In this document: positions 34,621 through 42,926 of the stretch, one piece after another | Layout: the number at the start of each line of letters is the position of its first letter | Position numbering within the stretch: the stretch's first letter is position 1 | NCBI GenBank assembly: GCA_021813825.1 | Contig: JAKAJI010000004.1 | Coordinates: forward strand, 1-44,887 | Length of the DNA stretch: 44,887 bases | Source of the DNA: Acidobacteriota bacterium | GTDB lineage: Bacteria; Acidobacteriota; Terriglobia; Bryobacterales; Bryobacteraceae | Direction of reading: 5' to 3' | Translations under genes and position numbers: made by a program | Notes under the pieces: model-generated | Seen by the model: the letters and a program-made list of their open reading frames with translations, nothing else | Databases searched by the model: none | What the model was told of the DNA's origin: nothing

Positions 34621-35259
34621 ATGACGTACACACGGGCGATCGGAATCGGGGCGAGCAAGATCATCCGGATGATCGTCCACGGGCTTGCCCTGTCGAAGAT
34701 CCATCCGAACGTCCTGACGTTTCTTGGTCTGGTCATCAACATCGCCGCTGCGGTGACCCTGGCCGCGGGGCGGTTTCGCGCCGCCGGGGCGGTCATCATC
34801 GGAGCGGGCCTGTTCGACATGGTCGACGGCCGTGTTGCCCGGGCGACGAACCAGGTTACACGTTTCGGCGGCTTTTTCGATTCGGTTCTCGACCGTTACT
34901 CCGATCTCGCGCTCCTCATGGGCCTGCTGGTTTACTACGGCACGATCAACCGTCCGTTCTACGTGGTGCTGACGGCGATCGTGATGACCGGCTCTGTGAT
35001 GGTTAGCTATACGCGCGCCCGGAGTGAGAACACGATTCCAAGCTGCAAGGTCGGGTTCATGGAACGGCCGGAACGCGTGGTACTGCTGATCATCGGAGCG
35101 CTGTTTGACCGCATGGCGCCGGTGCTTTGGGTCATCGCGGTGCTTTCCAACATCACGGTGGCGCACCGGATGGCGTTCACCTACCAGGAAACGCGGCGGC
35201 TGGAAGATGCCCAACTGCGCGGAGTGCCGAGCGCGCAGCGCAGTGTGGAGCTGAAGTAG
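34621..35259 (+). CDS. CDP-alcohol phosphatidyltransferase family protein
   Basis: A 212-residue integral membrane enzyme of phospholipid synthesis. The full CDP-OH-P motif is present: DMVDGRVARATNQVTRFG followed by GFFDSVLD, that is D-x2-DG-x2-AR-x8-G-x3-D-x3-D, whose aspartates bind metal and the CDP group. About five to six hydrophobic stretches surround it. The acceptor alcohol (glycerol phosphate, inositol phosphate or other) cannot be told. ATG 34621 follows gaagaaggaca. It is 74 bases after greA. Confidence 0.9.
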   Translation: MTYTRAIGIGASKIIRMIVHGLALSKIHPNVLTFLGLVINIAAAVTLAAGRFRAAGAVIIGAGLFDMVDGRVARATNQVTRFGGFFDSVLDRYSDLALLMGLLVYYGTINRPFYVVLTAIVMTGSVMVSYTRARSENTIPSCKVGFMERPERVVLLIIGALFDRMAPVLWVIAVLSNITVAHRMAFTYQETRRLEDAQLRGVPSAQRSVELK

Positions 35260-35270
35260 GCCCGCGAGCA

Positions 35271-35300
35271 AGAAAAAAGCCCCGGCTTTCGCCGGGGCTT
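35271..35300 (-). terminator. Intrinsic terminator of the 22-residue peptide gene
   Basis: On the minus strand AAGCCCCGGC-GAAA-GCCGGGGCTT is a perfect 10-bp stem with a GAAA tetraloop, directly followed by a T-run (TTTTTTCT). It sits 43 bases after the stop of the small basic peptide gene. Read on the plus strand, the stem lies just after the phosphatidyltransferase gene but without a T-run, so it could act weakly in both directions. Confidence 0.88.
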
Positions 35301-35342
35301 GCATGAACCCTGGAAACCGCTAGCCCCTATCGGGGCGGCCTG

Positions 35343-35411
35343 CTACTTTTTCTTCTTCGGAGCAGCCTTCTTCGCGGGCTTCTTGGCGGCTTTCTTTGTC
35401 GCGTTCTTCAT
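35343..35411 (-). CDS. 22-residue Lys/Ala/Pro-rich basic peptide (histone H1-tail-like)
   Basis: This ORF is absent from the supplied track. It reads MKNATKKAAKKPAKKA and continues in the same vein to a final run of lysines: about half the residues are Lys, the rest mostly Ala and Pro, like the tail of histone H1 or bacterial AlgP/Hc1-type proteins. The ATG at 35411 has GGGAGA 8 bases upstream (gggagaatcactcg). Downstream is an intrinsic terminator and upstream a promoter-like pair, so the unit is complete. A nucleic-acid-binding or polyanion-binding role is plausible by composition. It may equally be a leader peptide whose translation controls something, although no gene follows. Confidence 0.6.
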   Translation of the reverse strand: MKNATKKAAKKPAKKAAPKKKK

Positions 35412-35437
35412 CGAGTGATTCTCCCTAACATCAAATT

Positions 35438-35457
35438 TGCGATCCAGAAAGATCGCA
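35438..35457 (-). promoter_or_regulatory. Leader hairpin upstream of the basic peptide gene
   Basis: TGCGATC and GATCGCA form a perfect 7-bp stem with a 6-base loop in the 5' leader, about 27 bases before the start codon and after the -10 element. It may protect the transcript or influence ribosome access. Confidence 0.5.
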
Positions 35458-35467
35458 GTGTGATTCA

Positions 35468-35496
35468 TATATAAGGTTGTTTGAGATGAAAGTCAA
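35468..35496 (-). promoter_or_regulatory. Sigma70-like promoter of the basic peptide gene
   Basis: Reading the minus strand, TTGACT, 17 bases and TATATA fit the -35/-10 pattern with optimal spacing (one and two mismatches to consensus). The element lies 57 bases upstream of the peptide's ATG. AT-rich sequence here stands out against the GC-rich surroundings. Confidence 0.6.
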
Positions 35497-35633
35497 GAAA
35501 AAAATGCACGGCGCCGTCCCACGGAGGGGGCTGCGGCAGGATTCGAAACCAAAAAACACATCTCACAAGAATTGTTTTGGCCTCACCGGCAACATTTTGG
35601 TGCCTCCATGTTTCAAGTGGGAGTCACCCGCCG

Positions 35634-36374
35634 ATGTGCGCTGCGCTACGATACGAAGTGGTGCGGACGCGCTGGCTCGCGGTCGTCATCTTCGCTCTCG
35701 GCGTGCTTGACAGCGGCTGTGCGCGTCGCCACGCGCACGTCGCTACCTTGCCGCATCCCCTCCCTGCCCCTCCACCGATGACGCCCGCCGAAATTGAAGC
35801 CATTGATGGCACTATCGGGATCGCGAGTTGGTACGGGGTGCCCTATGACGGACGACCCGCCGCCGACGGCGAGATTTACCACATGGAAGAACTTGTCGCC
35901 GCACACCGGACACTGCCGTTCGGTACGATGCTGCGCGTGACGAATCTGTCGAACAACGCATCGGTGGACGTCCGCATCATCGATCGCGGGCCGTTCGTGG
36001 ACGGGCGCATCATCGATTTGTCGAAAGCGGCCGCACGGCAGATCGCCATGATCGGTCCGGGAACGGCGCGTGTCCGGCTAAATCTCATCAGCGCCCCCGC
36101 TGATCCCGGTCCTTCTCTATTCGCGGTGCAGATCGGGGCCTTCGCGGACAAGCGGAACGCCGAAGCGATCGAGGCGCGCCTCGGTTCCCGCTTTGGCCCG
36201 GTGCGGCTTGTTCTCCGCTCCGGCGATCCACCGCTGTGGCGCGTTTTGGTTGGAGAAACGGAGACCACTGCGGCCGCCCAGTCCCTCGCCGCAAGTCTGC
36301 GCGGCCAAACCGGTGCAGCTTTCGTCGTCAGCCTCGAAGCTGTTCCCGGCGTGGCGGCGGAAAATTCCCGGTAG
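35634..36374 (+). CDS. rlpA: RlpA-like lipoprotein with SPOR domain
   Basis: I place the start at ATG 35634 (MCAALRYEVVRTRWLAVVIFALG); it gives a lipoprotein signal ending in LDSGC, and the earlier ATG/TTG starts add an unlikely leader. Residues about 55-140 are the RlpA double-psi beta-barrel: GIASWYGVPYDGRPAADGEIY, AHRTLPFGTMLRVTNL, VRIIDRGPFVDGRIIDLSKAAA. A C-terminal SPOR domain (LFAVQIGAFADKRNAEAIEARL) binds denuded peptidoglycan at the septum. RlpA proteins are septal lytic transglycosylases that cut peptidoglycan glycan strands lacking peptides. It is outer-membrane attached. The catalytic Asp/His region (AHRTLPFG, DRGPF) is intact. Confidence 0.92.
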   Translation: MCAALRYEVVRTRWLAVVIFALGVLDSGCARRHAHVATLPHPLPAPPPMTPAEIEAIDGTIGIASWYGVPYDGRPAADGEIYHMEELVAAHRTLPFGTMLRVTNLSNNASVDVRIIDRGPFVDGRIIDLSKAAARQIAMIGPGTARVRLNLISAPADPGPSLFAVQIGAFADKRNAEAIEARLGSRFGPVRLVLRSGDPPLWRVLVGETETTAAAQSLAASLRGQTGAAFVVSLEAVPGVAAENSR

Positions 36375-36465
36375 AGTTTCGCCGCCCTCAGGCCACTACC
36401 TGATCTAGGCTGTTCAGCATTGGTATTCCGCTTTCACTCAAAGGCCTACGAGGGAGAAATTTGTT

Positions 36466-37443
36466 GTGGCGGCACACGCAGCCGAGTGCGTTCAAGTTTT
36501 CGTCGGCAAGTCGCCGCAGGCGCGACATGTCAACCGGCAGATCCAGCAGTACAGCCAATCTCGTTGGCCGGTATTGATTCTGGGCGAAACCGGTACCGGC
36601 AAGGAGGTGGCGGCCCGCGCCATTCACCAGCTCAACCCGCGGGGCCCCTTTGTACCCATTGACTGTTCGGCGATCGTAGGGCCGCTGATGGAAAGCGAAC
36701 TTTTCGGGCACGTCAAGGGATCGTTCACCGGCGCCATTGCCCAGAAAATCGGTCTGATTGAGGCCGCTCACGGGGGCACCGCATTTTTCGACGAGATTGG
36801 TGAACTGCCGCTCGACATGCAGGTGAAGCTGCTGCGCGTTCTCCAGGAGAAGGAGTTCCGGCCGGTCGGCTCGACGCAGGCGCGGCAAAGTGACTTCCGG
36901 GTGATCGCCGCCACAAATCGCAACCTTGCTGTCGAAGCCGAGCAGGGCCGCTTCCGGCGGGATCTTTACTATCGGCTTAACGTGGTTACTCTGCGGCTAC
37001 CGGCGCTTCGCGACCGCCGCGAAGACATCCCGCTACTCATCGAACACTTTCTGGCGCGTTACGGAGGCGGTCATCAGCTTACGGCGGAGACGGTCGAGAT
37101 GATGATGTCGTATTCATGGCCGGGGAACGTGCGGGAGCTTGAGAACTGCATTCACCGGCTGCTCGCCTCCGGCCCTGGCCCGCTCCTTCAGAAGCAGGAT
37201 CTGCCCTCGGCGCTGCAGAACCACGCCCGGCAAGCCGCGTTCGTGCGATCGGGAGCCGCAGCGGGCGCACGAGCCGAAGGGGATGAGATCGTTCCGCTCG
37301 CCGAGGTGGAACGCCGGGCGATCCTTCACGCACTCCGCATCACCAAGGGCGACCGCGCTACCACTGCGCAGCTGCTCGGCATCGGCCGCACGACGCTGTA
37401 CCGGAAGCTGAAAGAGTATGCAGTCGAAGACGTGAACCGCTGA
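36466..37443 (+). CDS. Sigma54-dependent activator without receiver domain
   Basis: A 325-residue bacterial enhancer-binding protein. It begins almost at the AAA+ domain: Walker [14 protein letters not shown], the sigma54-contact loop GSFTGA (the family usually has GAFTGA), Walker [10 protein letters not shown], the sensor region ATNRNL, and [12 protein letters not shown] Fis-type helix-turn-helix is at the C-terminus ([23 protein letters not shown]). The lack of an N-terminal sensory or receiver domain suggests control by a partner protein or by its own level. The start is GTG 36466, with GGGAG upstream. It lies between rlpA and a glycosyltransferase. Its targets are unknown. Confidence 0.92.
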   Translation: MAAHAAECVQVFVGKSPQARHVNRQIQQYSQSRWPVLILGETGTGKEVAARAIHQLNPRGPFVPIDCSAIVGPLMESELFGHVKGSFTGAIAQKIGLIEAAHGGTAFFDEIGELPLDMQVKLLRVLQEKEFRPVGSTQARQSDFRVIAATNRNLAVEAEQGRFRRDLYYRLNVVTLRLPALRDRREDIPLLIEHFLARYGGGHQLTAETVEMMMSYSWPGNVRELENCIHRLLASGPGPLLQKQDLPSALQNHARQAAFVRSGAAAGARAEGDEIVPLAEVERRAILHALRITKGDRATTAQLLGIGRTTLYRKLKEYAVEDVNR

Positions 37444-37488
37444 GCCCCTGTCCGCTTCGGCCGGGTATTTGTTGGTAGCTTGAAGAGC

Positions 37489-38550
37489 GTGCGCATTGCC
37501 CTCGACGCCAGCTATAGCCTTGGCACGCACCTCACGGGCGTCGGCGTGTACTCGCGCGAGATTTTACACGGGCTTGCCGCCGCTCATCCGGAGGTGCGCT
37601 GGCTGTGGTGCTACCGCGCACACCGCTGGCGTGCGTCGGCCTCTGAGCAGCTTCCCGTAAATGTGCGCCGGCGCCTGTTGTGGCGCGCTCCTTTCGCTCA
37701 CGGCGTGGACCTGTTCCATGCTCTGAACCAGCGTGTGGATTCCTCCCGCCCCCGCCGCATCGTTTCTACGTTCCACGATCTGTTCGTGCTCACCGCCGAG
37801 TATTCCAGCCCGGAGTTCCGGGCGCGGTTTGCCCGGCAGGCCCGGGAGGCCGCCGCGCGAAGCCACCGCATCATTGCCGTTTCCGCATTCACCGCCCGGC
37901 AACTGGAAGAACTGCTGGGAGTGGAGCGAGAGCGAATCCGCGTCATCCCGCACGGTGTCCATCTTCCCGCGCAGGAACCGCCCGCGGAAGGACGCCAGCG
38001 GTTGATCCTTTTCGCCGGGGCGTTGCAGACGCGCAAGAATCTCGAGCGGCTCATCGAAGCGTTCGAGCATTGTGAGCCCGGTTGGCGTCTGGTGCTTGCC
38101 GGTTCTCACGGCTACGGTGCGGCGGCGGTACTCGATCGGATCGCGCGCAGTTCGAGGCGTCCCGATATCGAGACGCCAGGCTATGTTTCCGAGGCCCGCC
38201 TGCACGATCTGCTTTCGCGCGCTTCGGTCTTTGCCTTTCCTTCGCTCGATGAGGGGTTCGGCATTCCGGTGCTGGAGGCTATGGCTTGGGGCGTTCCCGT
38301 CTTGACCTCGAACCGCTCCGCGCTGCCTGAAGCGGCCGGCGACGCGGCACTGCTCGCCGACCCACTGGATACTGAGTCGATCACGCAGGCTCTCCGCGCC
38401 CTCACTGCGGATGAGACGCTACGCTCTGATCTCCAGAAGCGTGGTCTGAGGAGGGCCAAACAGTTTCCGTGGGAGGCGGCGGTACAAAAAACGTGGAGTG
38501 TTTATCAAGAGTTGCTCGGCATGGGAGCCGAGGTGCAGGTGACCCGGTAG
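37489..38550 (+). CDS. GT4-family glycosyltransferase
   Basis: A GT-B fold glycosyltransferase of about 353 residues. I prefer GTG 37489 (VRIALDASYSLG), where relatives begin; TTG 37480 would add three residues. N-terminal half: GVGVYSREILHGL, DLFHALNQ, HDLFVLTAEYSS, IIAVSAFTARQL and VIPHGVHLP. C-terminal half: LILFAGALQTRKNLERLIEAF, PGYVSEARLHDLLSRASVFAFPSLDEGFGIPVLEAMAWGVPVLTS, with the EGFG-P-LEAMA motif that binds the nucleotide sugar. The sugar and acceptor are unknown. The gene follows the sigma54 activator by 45 bases and may be in one transcript with it. Confidence 0.9.
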   Translation: MRIALDASYSLGTHLTGVGVYSREILHGLAAAHPEVRWLWCYRAHRWRASASEQLPVNVRRRLLWRAPFAHGVDLFHALNQRVDSSRPRRIVSTFHDLFVLTAEYSSPEFRARFARQAREAAARSHRIIAVSAFTARQLEELLGVERERIRVIPHGVHLPAQEPPAEGRQRLILFAGALQTRKNLERLIEAFEHCEPGWRLVLAGSHGYGAAAVLDRIARSSRRPDIETPGYVSEARLHDLLSRASVFAFPSLDEGFGIPVLEAMAWGVPVLTSNRSALPEAAGDAALLADPLDTESITQALRALTADETLRSDLQKRGLRRAKQFPWEAAVQKTWSVYQELLGMGAEVQVTR

Positions 38551-38555
38551 GGCGG

Positions 38556-38876
38556 CTATCGCTGGGCCGAATCGTCGTCGACCGCGATCTTCAAGGCGCG
38601 CAGGAAGTTCTGATCCTGTGAAGTCAGCTTAATCTTCCCCGTCGACTCAACCCGGCGTTTGGCGGGGGGCTGATCTGTTGAGGCGCCTTCCTCGGCTTCC
38701 TCCGGCGCTCCCTCATCGCGCTTGTTGAACCCGATTGTAGCCTCGAGCACCAGGAAGACGTCGTAGCCGGCCTTCTTGATCTCGCCAATCGCTCCGGCGA
38801 TGCGGTCCGAGTCCGAAAGCGACTCGTTGATCGCGTGGCCAAGCTCTTCCATCAGCTTTTTGAGTCGATCTTCCAA
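38556..38876 (-). CDS. Conserved small acidic protein, unknown function
   Basis: A 106-residue soluble protein (MEDRLKKLMEELGHAINESLSDSDRIAGAIGEIKKAGYDVFLVLE) with a helical, hydrophobic first part and an acidic, Pro-containing middle, ending in TSQDQNFLRALKIAVDD. No motif I recognise. The start is TTG 38876, with AGAGGT six bases upstream, so the start is well supported. Convergent with the glycosyltransferase, whose stop lies 5 bases away. The region just upstream of the ribosome site resembles a sequencing adapter, so the join between this gene and the sequence upstream should be treated with care. Confidence 0.7.
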   Translation of the reverse strand: MEDRLKKLMEELGHAINESLSDSDRIAGAIGEIKKAGYDVFLVLEATIGFNKRDEGAPEEAEEGASTDQPPAKRRVESTGKIKLTSQDQNFLRALKIAVDDDSAQR

Positions 38877-39512
38877 AGGATGACCTCTTTCCTACAAACC
38901 GCTCTTCCGATCTCTTCCTCTCTACCTGTCTGGATGTCAACTAGAGGACCGGAGTTTCACCAATCTCCGGTTAACGGTTCTTGCAATCTACTTCCACTAT
39001 CGGCGCTCTCTGCGCCGCCCTTTACCTTCCCACCGGACCTAGCTTTCTTCTACCGATAAGCGTACACCATTCCAGAGCCCGCTGCGGCGCCATTTTCGCC
39101 TGGCCGCCCGCCATCTGGCCCTGCAACGGTCGTGCCCCGCGGTGCTCACAAACCGGGAAACTGCATGGGAGCACAACGCATACCCGCCGCATCCCCGTTG
39201 CGGTCGATTTGGCGCCGCACCCGATATTCAGCTTGCGCCGGAAACCGGCGGCCGGTCCAAACCGGTTTCAGAGAGGAAAGAACGAGTCCTCCACGAACCG
39301 CGAGCCGGTCCGGATCGCCACGGTTGTCCGAACGGGAAAGACCGTTGGATCGCTTCCGGAAACGATTCGGCGTGTGAGGCTGCTGCCTTCTGTCTATTGA
39401 CGTCGACCATTGAAACCGATGACGGTGCCCCTCGCCTGATCGAGATCGGCCGGGTGCGCTCCTGGCGCGGAGAGCACAACGCCAACGGTCAGAGCGCTGA
39501 ATCCGGATCTTC
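38877..39512. other. 636-base region with no convincing gene
   Basis: Between the small acidic protein and the glycanase (both minus strand). ORFs in the track here look like chance frames: no signal peptide, motif or coding-like composition. Visible structures are hairpins ACCGGAG/CTCCGGT (38948-38971), CGGCGC/GCGCCG (39001-39017) and GAAACCGG/CCGGTTTC (39241-39269). The first 180 bases are pyrimidine-rich on the plus strand and less GC-rich than the surroundings. It may hold a promoter, a decayed gene or a misassembled segment. Confidence 0.5.
38885..38913 (-). other. Illumina-adapter-like sequence
   Basis: On the minus strand AGATCGGAAGAGCG is identical over 14 bases to the start of the standard Illumina adapter, and the following bases (TGTAGG-AAAGAG) also match it after three mismatches and with one missing base. 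Within a window this size a 14-base chance match is very unlikely. The part closest to the neighbouring gene also makes its ribosome site, so a true genomic origin with coincidental similarity cannot be excluded. Confidence 0.5.
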
Positions 39513-40811
39513 TCATTTTCCTGCCGGATGGAAGCCGGCCTTCTGCATGCCGCGGACGGCTTCGGCATTGCGCATGAATGTTTCCCAAACGAAGCCCGAC
39601 CGCAGGTTCTCTGCCATCAACATCGTTATCCCGGTGTCGATGCCGATCACGTCCGTGTCGTACCAGCTCTTCAGCGGGTTGAACGCATTGACAAACCCGT
39701 ACCGGCACCAGGCACCGTCTCCGTACTTGTTGCGCATGGTCTTGAGCACGCGCAGGCAGGCGGACGGCTGGAATGGCAGGGAACCTCCGGCCGCGCTCGG
39801 CACCACGGTTCCATCGATTGGCCCCGTCGCCGGAGGACCACCCCAGGCTTGGTAGCCGGATTGGGAGTCCGACGCGGTGATGCCCCAAAGGTCGTCGCTG
39901 TAGTCCGGGAACTGGGAAGCCAGTTCGAGGCAGAACCGGCGGTGCACGTCGGTGGCCAACCTCGAGTTCTGGAAATAGTCCGCGTACTTGTCGCGCTTGC
40001 CGCGAAAATCGAACCAGGCTTGCGAGTACTGATGCACGAACAGAGGAGCGAAGGATCCGATATAGCGGATGCCATCGTATTCGAACACCATCCGCTTCCA
40101 CGCATCCCAAGCCTCTGGCCGCAGCGGGTGTGTCGCCGCCCCCATCCCAAGCAGGTACATCATCATCAATTCGCTGTAGTAATCCCAGCGTGTAGGAAGA
40201 AACCCGGTCTCCGGCCTCCAGCCATGCGGGAGCAACAGCGTATCCTCGCTCAGCCACGACCACTCCACGCGTTCGAAGATCCGGGCGGCGAGCCGCGTAA
40301 TCTCGGCGTGCCGGAAGTGCGCCCGGCAGGTGAGTACGCCGCAGAGCAGGATCGCCGTATCTACCGATGACACTTCGGAATCCCACAGCCGTTCGCCCGT
40401 ATTCATGTCGGCGAAGTGAAAGTAGAAGCCTCGATGGTTGGGCAACTTGTTCCAGAGAAACCCAAGCGTCGCAAGGACTCGATCCCGCGCCGGAACATAG
40501 GTGAGGAAGCCACGCTGGTGGGCAATCGAAAGCGCCGTGAGCCCGAACCCCGTCGCGGCGATGCTTGAAATTGAGTTCCTTTCGTCTGGCGTGCGCACGT
40601 TCGCGCGATCACGCACCAACCCTGTTTCCGGACTCGCCTGCTCCCAGAAGTAGAGAAAGTTGGCGTGCTCGAGTTCGTTGAGGAAGGCGTCGTCTTCCGG
40701 CGCGAGGTTCAAATTGGCCGGGCTCTTTCCCGCAACTGCTCCAAGCGGTGGGAAAACAGCACTTGCCGCCAGACTCTTCAACATCGCGCGGCGTGTCTTT
40801 TGCCGATCCAT
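39513..40811 (-). CDS. Secreted glucoamylase-domain protein (GH144-like glycanase)
   Basis: I use ATG 40811 (MDRQKTRRAMLKSLAASAVFPPLG), which starts an export signal with a twin-Arg look and follows a purine-rich ribosome site (aggacgagg); the ORF track's start at 40961 adds a basic leader with no homology. The 432-residue product carries the alpha/alpha-barrel 'glycoamylase' domain (PF10091-like), as in GH144 endo-beta-1,2-glucanases: LEHANFLYFWEQASPETGLVRDR, SSIAATGFGLTALSIA, NHRGFYFHFAD, LPTRWDYYSELMMMYLLGMG, WGITASDSQSGYQAWGGPP and GIDTGITMLMAENLRSGF. It probably cleaves a beta-glucan outside the cytoplasm. The sugar transporter FucP-type gene lies about 2 kb away on the opposite strand. 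Confidence 0.85.
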   Translation of the reverse strand: MDRQKTRRAMLKSLAASAVFPPLGAVAGKSPANLNLAPEDDAFLNELEHANFLYFWEQASPETGLVRDRANVRTPDERNSISSIAATGFGLTALSIAHQRGFLTYVPARDRVLATLGFLWNKLPNHRGFYFHFADMNTGERLWDSEVSSVDTAILLCGVLTCRAHFRHAEITRLAARIFERVEWSWLSEDTLLLPHGWRPETGFLPTRWDYYSELMMMYLLGMGAATHPLRPEAWDAWKRMVFEYDGIRYIGSFAPLFVHQYSQAWFDFRGKRDKYADYFQNSRLATDVHRRFCLELASQFPDYSDDLWGITASDSQSGYQAWGGPPATGPIDGTVVPSAAGGSLPFQPSACLRVLKTMRNKYGDGAWCRYGFVNAFNPLKSWYDTDVIGIDTGITMLMAENLRSGFVWETFMRNAEAVRGMQKAGFHPAGK

Positions 40812-40872
40812 CCTCGTCCTGCCGTTCCTCCTCCATCCTAGCGGGCTGGGCGTCTGTGCGACCCTGCAAGTA

Positions 40873-41853
40873 GTGTTAGCCCGTCTGGCCCATCGATTCG
40901 CGCGGGTTGGGTTGTTCCTGGCCCTTCTGGGCATGGCGTCGGCCTGCCGGCGGCAGCCCACTCAGGTAGTCCTGCACGGCGCGGTCATTCGCAATTCGCA
41001 GGATCCCAGCAGGCAGGCGCCGATCGCTGGAGTCCGGGTCGCCGCCGATTGCGGCCCCCGGACTTTGCTAACGCGCACGGACGCGCAAGGCTCATTCACT
41101 CTCGCGCTGCCTACCAGCGTATCGCCTACATCGCCGGTAACACTCCACTTGCGTCATCCGGACTACGAACCGCTGGACATGCAGGCCACGTCGCGATCCG
41201 AACTCTATGTGGTCCGGCTGGTACCCGTTCCGCGCGAGCAACGAGAACCAACCCATGGCCAAGCCACATCCATCAGCAACGTATCGGTGCGCTACGCAAC
41301 CAAGGTGCCGGTCCTCGTCGAAGTGGGCACACGAGTGCAAACCTTCCAGGTCATCAACCACGCCAATGTCCTGTGCAAGCCGGGTTCGCCGTGCTCCCCC
41401 GATGGCCGCTGGCAAGCCAAGCAGGCCGTCATCGGCCTCGACGCGGGCAAGGGGAACCAGTTCCGCAACGCACGCCTTTCCTGCATCGCAGGTCCGTGCC
41501 CGTTTACTCGCGTTCTTCGCGACGACTTCTCCCGAGGGGGTGAAACCATCAGCGCTACGGTGCTCAACTGGTCCGACACAGCGACGTTTCTTCTTCAGGC
41601 AGAAGTGGTGCATTCAATGCTCAGCGAAGCCGCGCGCGTGTCTTATCCGGTGATCTTCGGTAGCCAGATGAGTTTCTCGCTGCCAGGCAAGGCCGATGGC
41701 ATCTGCGTCGAGGCGGAGCTCAACAGTTCCTCGATCGTCTTTCCTCTTGGTCCCAACCTCAACTTGAGTTGGGCCGACTGCAGCATGCGCGACGAACGAG
41801 GAGACAATCGGATGTATCGCTGCGAATTGAAGCCCGGCTTCGAGTTCCGCTAA
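40873..41853 (+). CDS. Lipoprotein with carboxypeptidase-regulatory-like domain
   Basis: The ORF is open from 40660, but the first 71 codons are antisense to the glycanase start; I place the start near GTG 40873 (VLARLAHRFARVGLFLALLGMASAC). This gives a lipoprotein signal ending in MASAC, though no good ribosome site is visible and the start is uncertain. Residues about 28-110 form a carboxypeptidase-regulatory-like beta sandwich (VVLHGAVIRNSQ...APIAGVRVAADCGPRTLLTRTDAQGSFTLAL). The rest, about 220 residues with several Cys, is of unknown fold (CKPGSPCSPDGRWQAKQAV, CIAGPCPF). It is 33 bases from the next gene, so the two form a likely operon. Confidence 0.7.
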   Translation: MLARLAHRFARVGLFLALLGMASACRRQPTQVVLHGAVIRNSQDPSRQAPIAGVRVAADCGPRTLLTRTDAQGSFTLALPTSVSPTSPVTLHLRHPDYEPLDMQATSRSELYVVRLVPVPREQREPTHGQATSISNVSVRYATKVPVLVEVGTRVQTFQVINHANVLCKPGSPCSPDGRWQAKQAVIGLDAGKGNQFRNARLSCIAGPCPFTRVLRDDFSRGGETISATVLNWSDTATFLLQAEVVHSMLSEAARVSYPVIFGSQMSFSLPGKADGICVEAELNSSSIVFPLGPNLNLSWADCSMRDERGDNRMYRCELKPGFEFR

Positions 41854-41886
41854 CTCGTCGGGACATGGCAGAACGGAGATGGGAAG

Positions 41887-42786
41887 ATGCCGGCTCGCCT
41901 GAAACTGACGCTCACCGATGCCGCCGGTCAGGACTTGAACGACCACGTGGTGGTGGATCTGTTCTCGCTGAACAGCTCACGGCAGTATCAGGCAATCCAG
42001 AGGGTCAGACGCGAGCTTTTGATCGGCGGAATTGACGTGAGTGCCGGCCGAGTGTACCGCGTCAGAGTCAGTCCCGCGAATCATTCGATCGTGCAGTTCT
42101 TCGTTACGCTGGCCGAAGGCCGCATCACCGGTCTCGCTGCTCCGGTGCCGGTCGACCCCGACAAGGTCGTGGACATTTCCGCTGGCGAATTCGCCAGTTT
42201 GCCGCCGAAGGTGCGGGATGTACTTCTCAAGGCGGAGTCGCCGCGCTTCCGCGACGGTGCCGGCGGGTACCTCCGGGGTGGGGACCTTTATGCCGCGCTC
42301 GCTCCTTATCCGTTGCTCAAAGCCTGTTTCCTCAACGTCGTGGCGAAGTCAGGCAAGACCGGGCTGCCCGATGGCGGAAGTTGTCTGGATCACTTCCAAG
42401 GCATACTACGTCTGGAACAGGACCGTTTGTTCGTCCGGACCAACGCCGCGCTGGTAGAAGAGACCGCGCACTCCAACGCTTTTCATGCGGTTTCCGCGGC
42501 GCTGCACGAACCTATGCCCGGCTACCACGTCGTCTCCAGCTTCAAGACGTTCGATCGCTACGGCAACCTGCAGCTTACATTTCAGCGGCGTGGCGACTCC
42601 GGCGATGATTATGCGACCGACGTCGACATCGACGACGCGCAAGGCTTCGAGCATATCTTTCAAGTGCTGCGCAATGCTGTTTCCGGACCAACCAACCCAT
42701 ACGCCATTCACGACATCCTCCTGCAACAGACGCCGCGGGTCGATCCTGGCTACCGCTTTCTGTTCGCGGCCGCCGCGTTAGCGTGA
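41887..42786 (+). CDS. Conserved hypothetical protein
   Basis: A 299-residue protein without a signal peptide or membrane segment. ATG 41887 has a good ribosome site (ggagatgggaag). The first part (about 1-90) looks like a beta sandwich (LKLTLTDAAGQDLNDHVVVDLFSL, GRVYRVRVSPANHSIVQFFV), and the second is mixed alpha/beta with GGYLRGGDLYAALAPYPLLKACFLNVVAKS and a final FKTFDRYGNLQLTFQRRG / DDYATDVDIDDAQGFEHIFQVLRN. I recognise no family. It is paired with the lipoprotein upstream and may share its role. Confidence 0.7.
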   Translation: MPARLKLTLTDAAGQDLNDHVVVDLFSLNSSRQYQAIQRVRRELLIGGIDVSAGRVYRVRVSPANHSIVQFFVTLAEGRITGLAAPVPVDPDKVVDISAGEFASLPPKVRDVLLKAESPRFRDGAGGYLRGGDLYAALAPYPLLKACFLNVVAKSGKTGLPDGGSCLDHFQGILRLEQDRLFVRTNAALVEETAHSNAFHAVSAALHEPMPGYHVVSSFKTFDRYGNLQLTFQRRGDSGDDYATDVDIDDAQGFEHIFQVLRNAVSGPTNPYAIHDILLQQTPRVDPGYRFLFAAAALA

Positions 42787-42926
42787 GACCACCCGGTTCG
42801 ACACCCGCGCTGGCCGAACGCCCGGCTGCACTCGGCCAACATATCTGCTACTTTGACTAGCGGCGTTATCCAAAGCTCGATAGCGCCTCCGTAACTCGTA
42901 TTCGAGGGAAGCACCGGTACCCACGT

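Noticed and set aside
39142-39855. 237-codon plus-strand ORF entering the glycanase gene from the gene-free region
   Set aside because: More than half is antisense to the glycanase; the remainder shows no motif, signal or coding-like composition.
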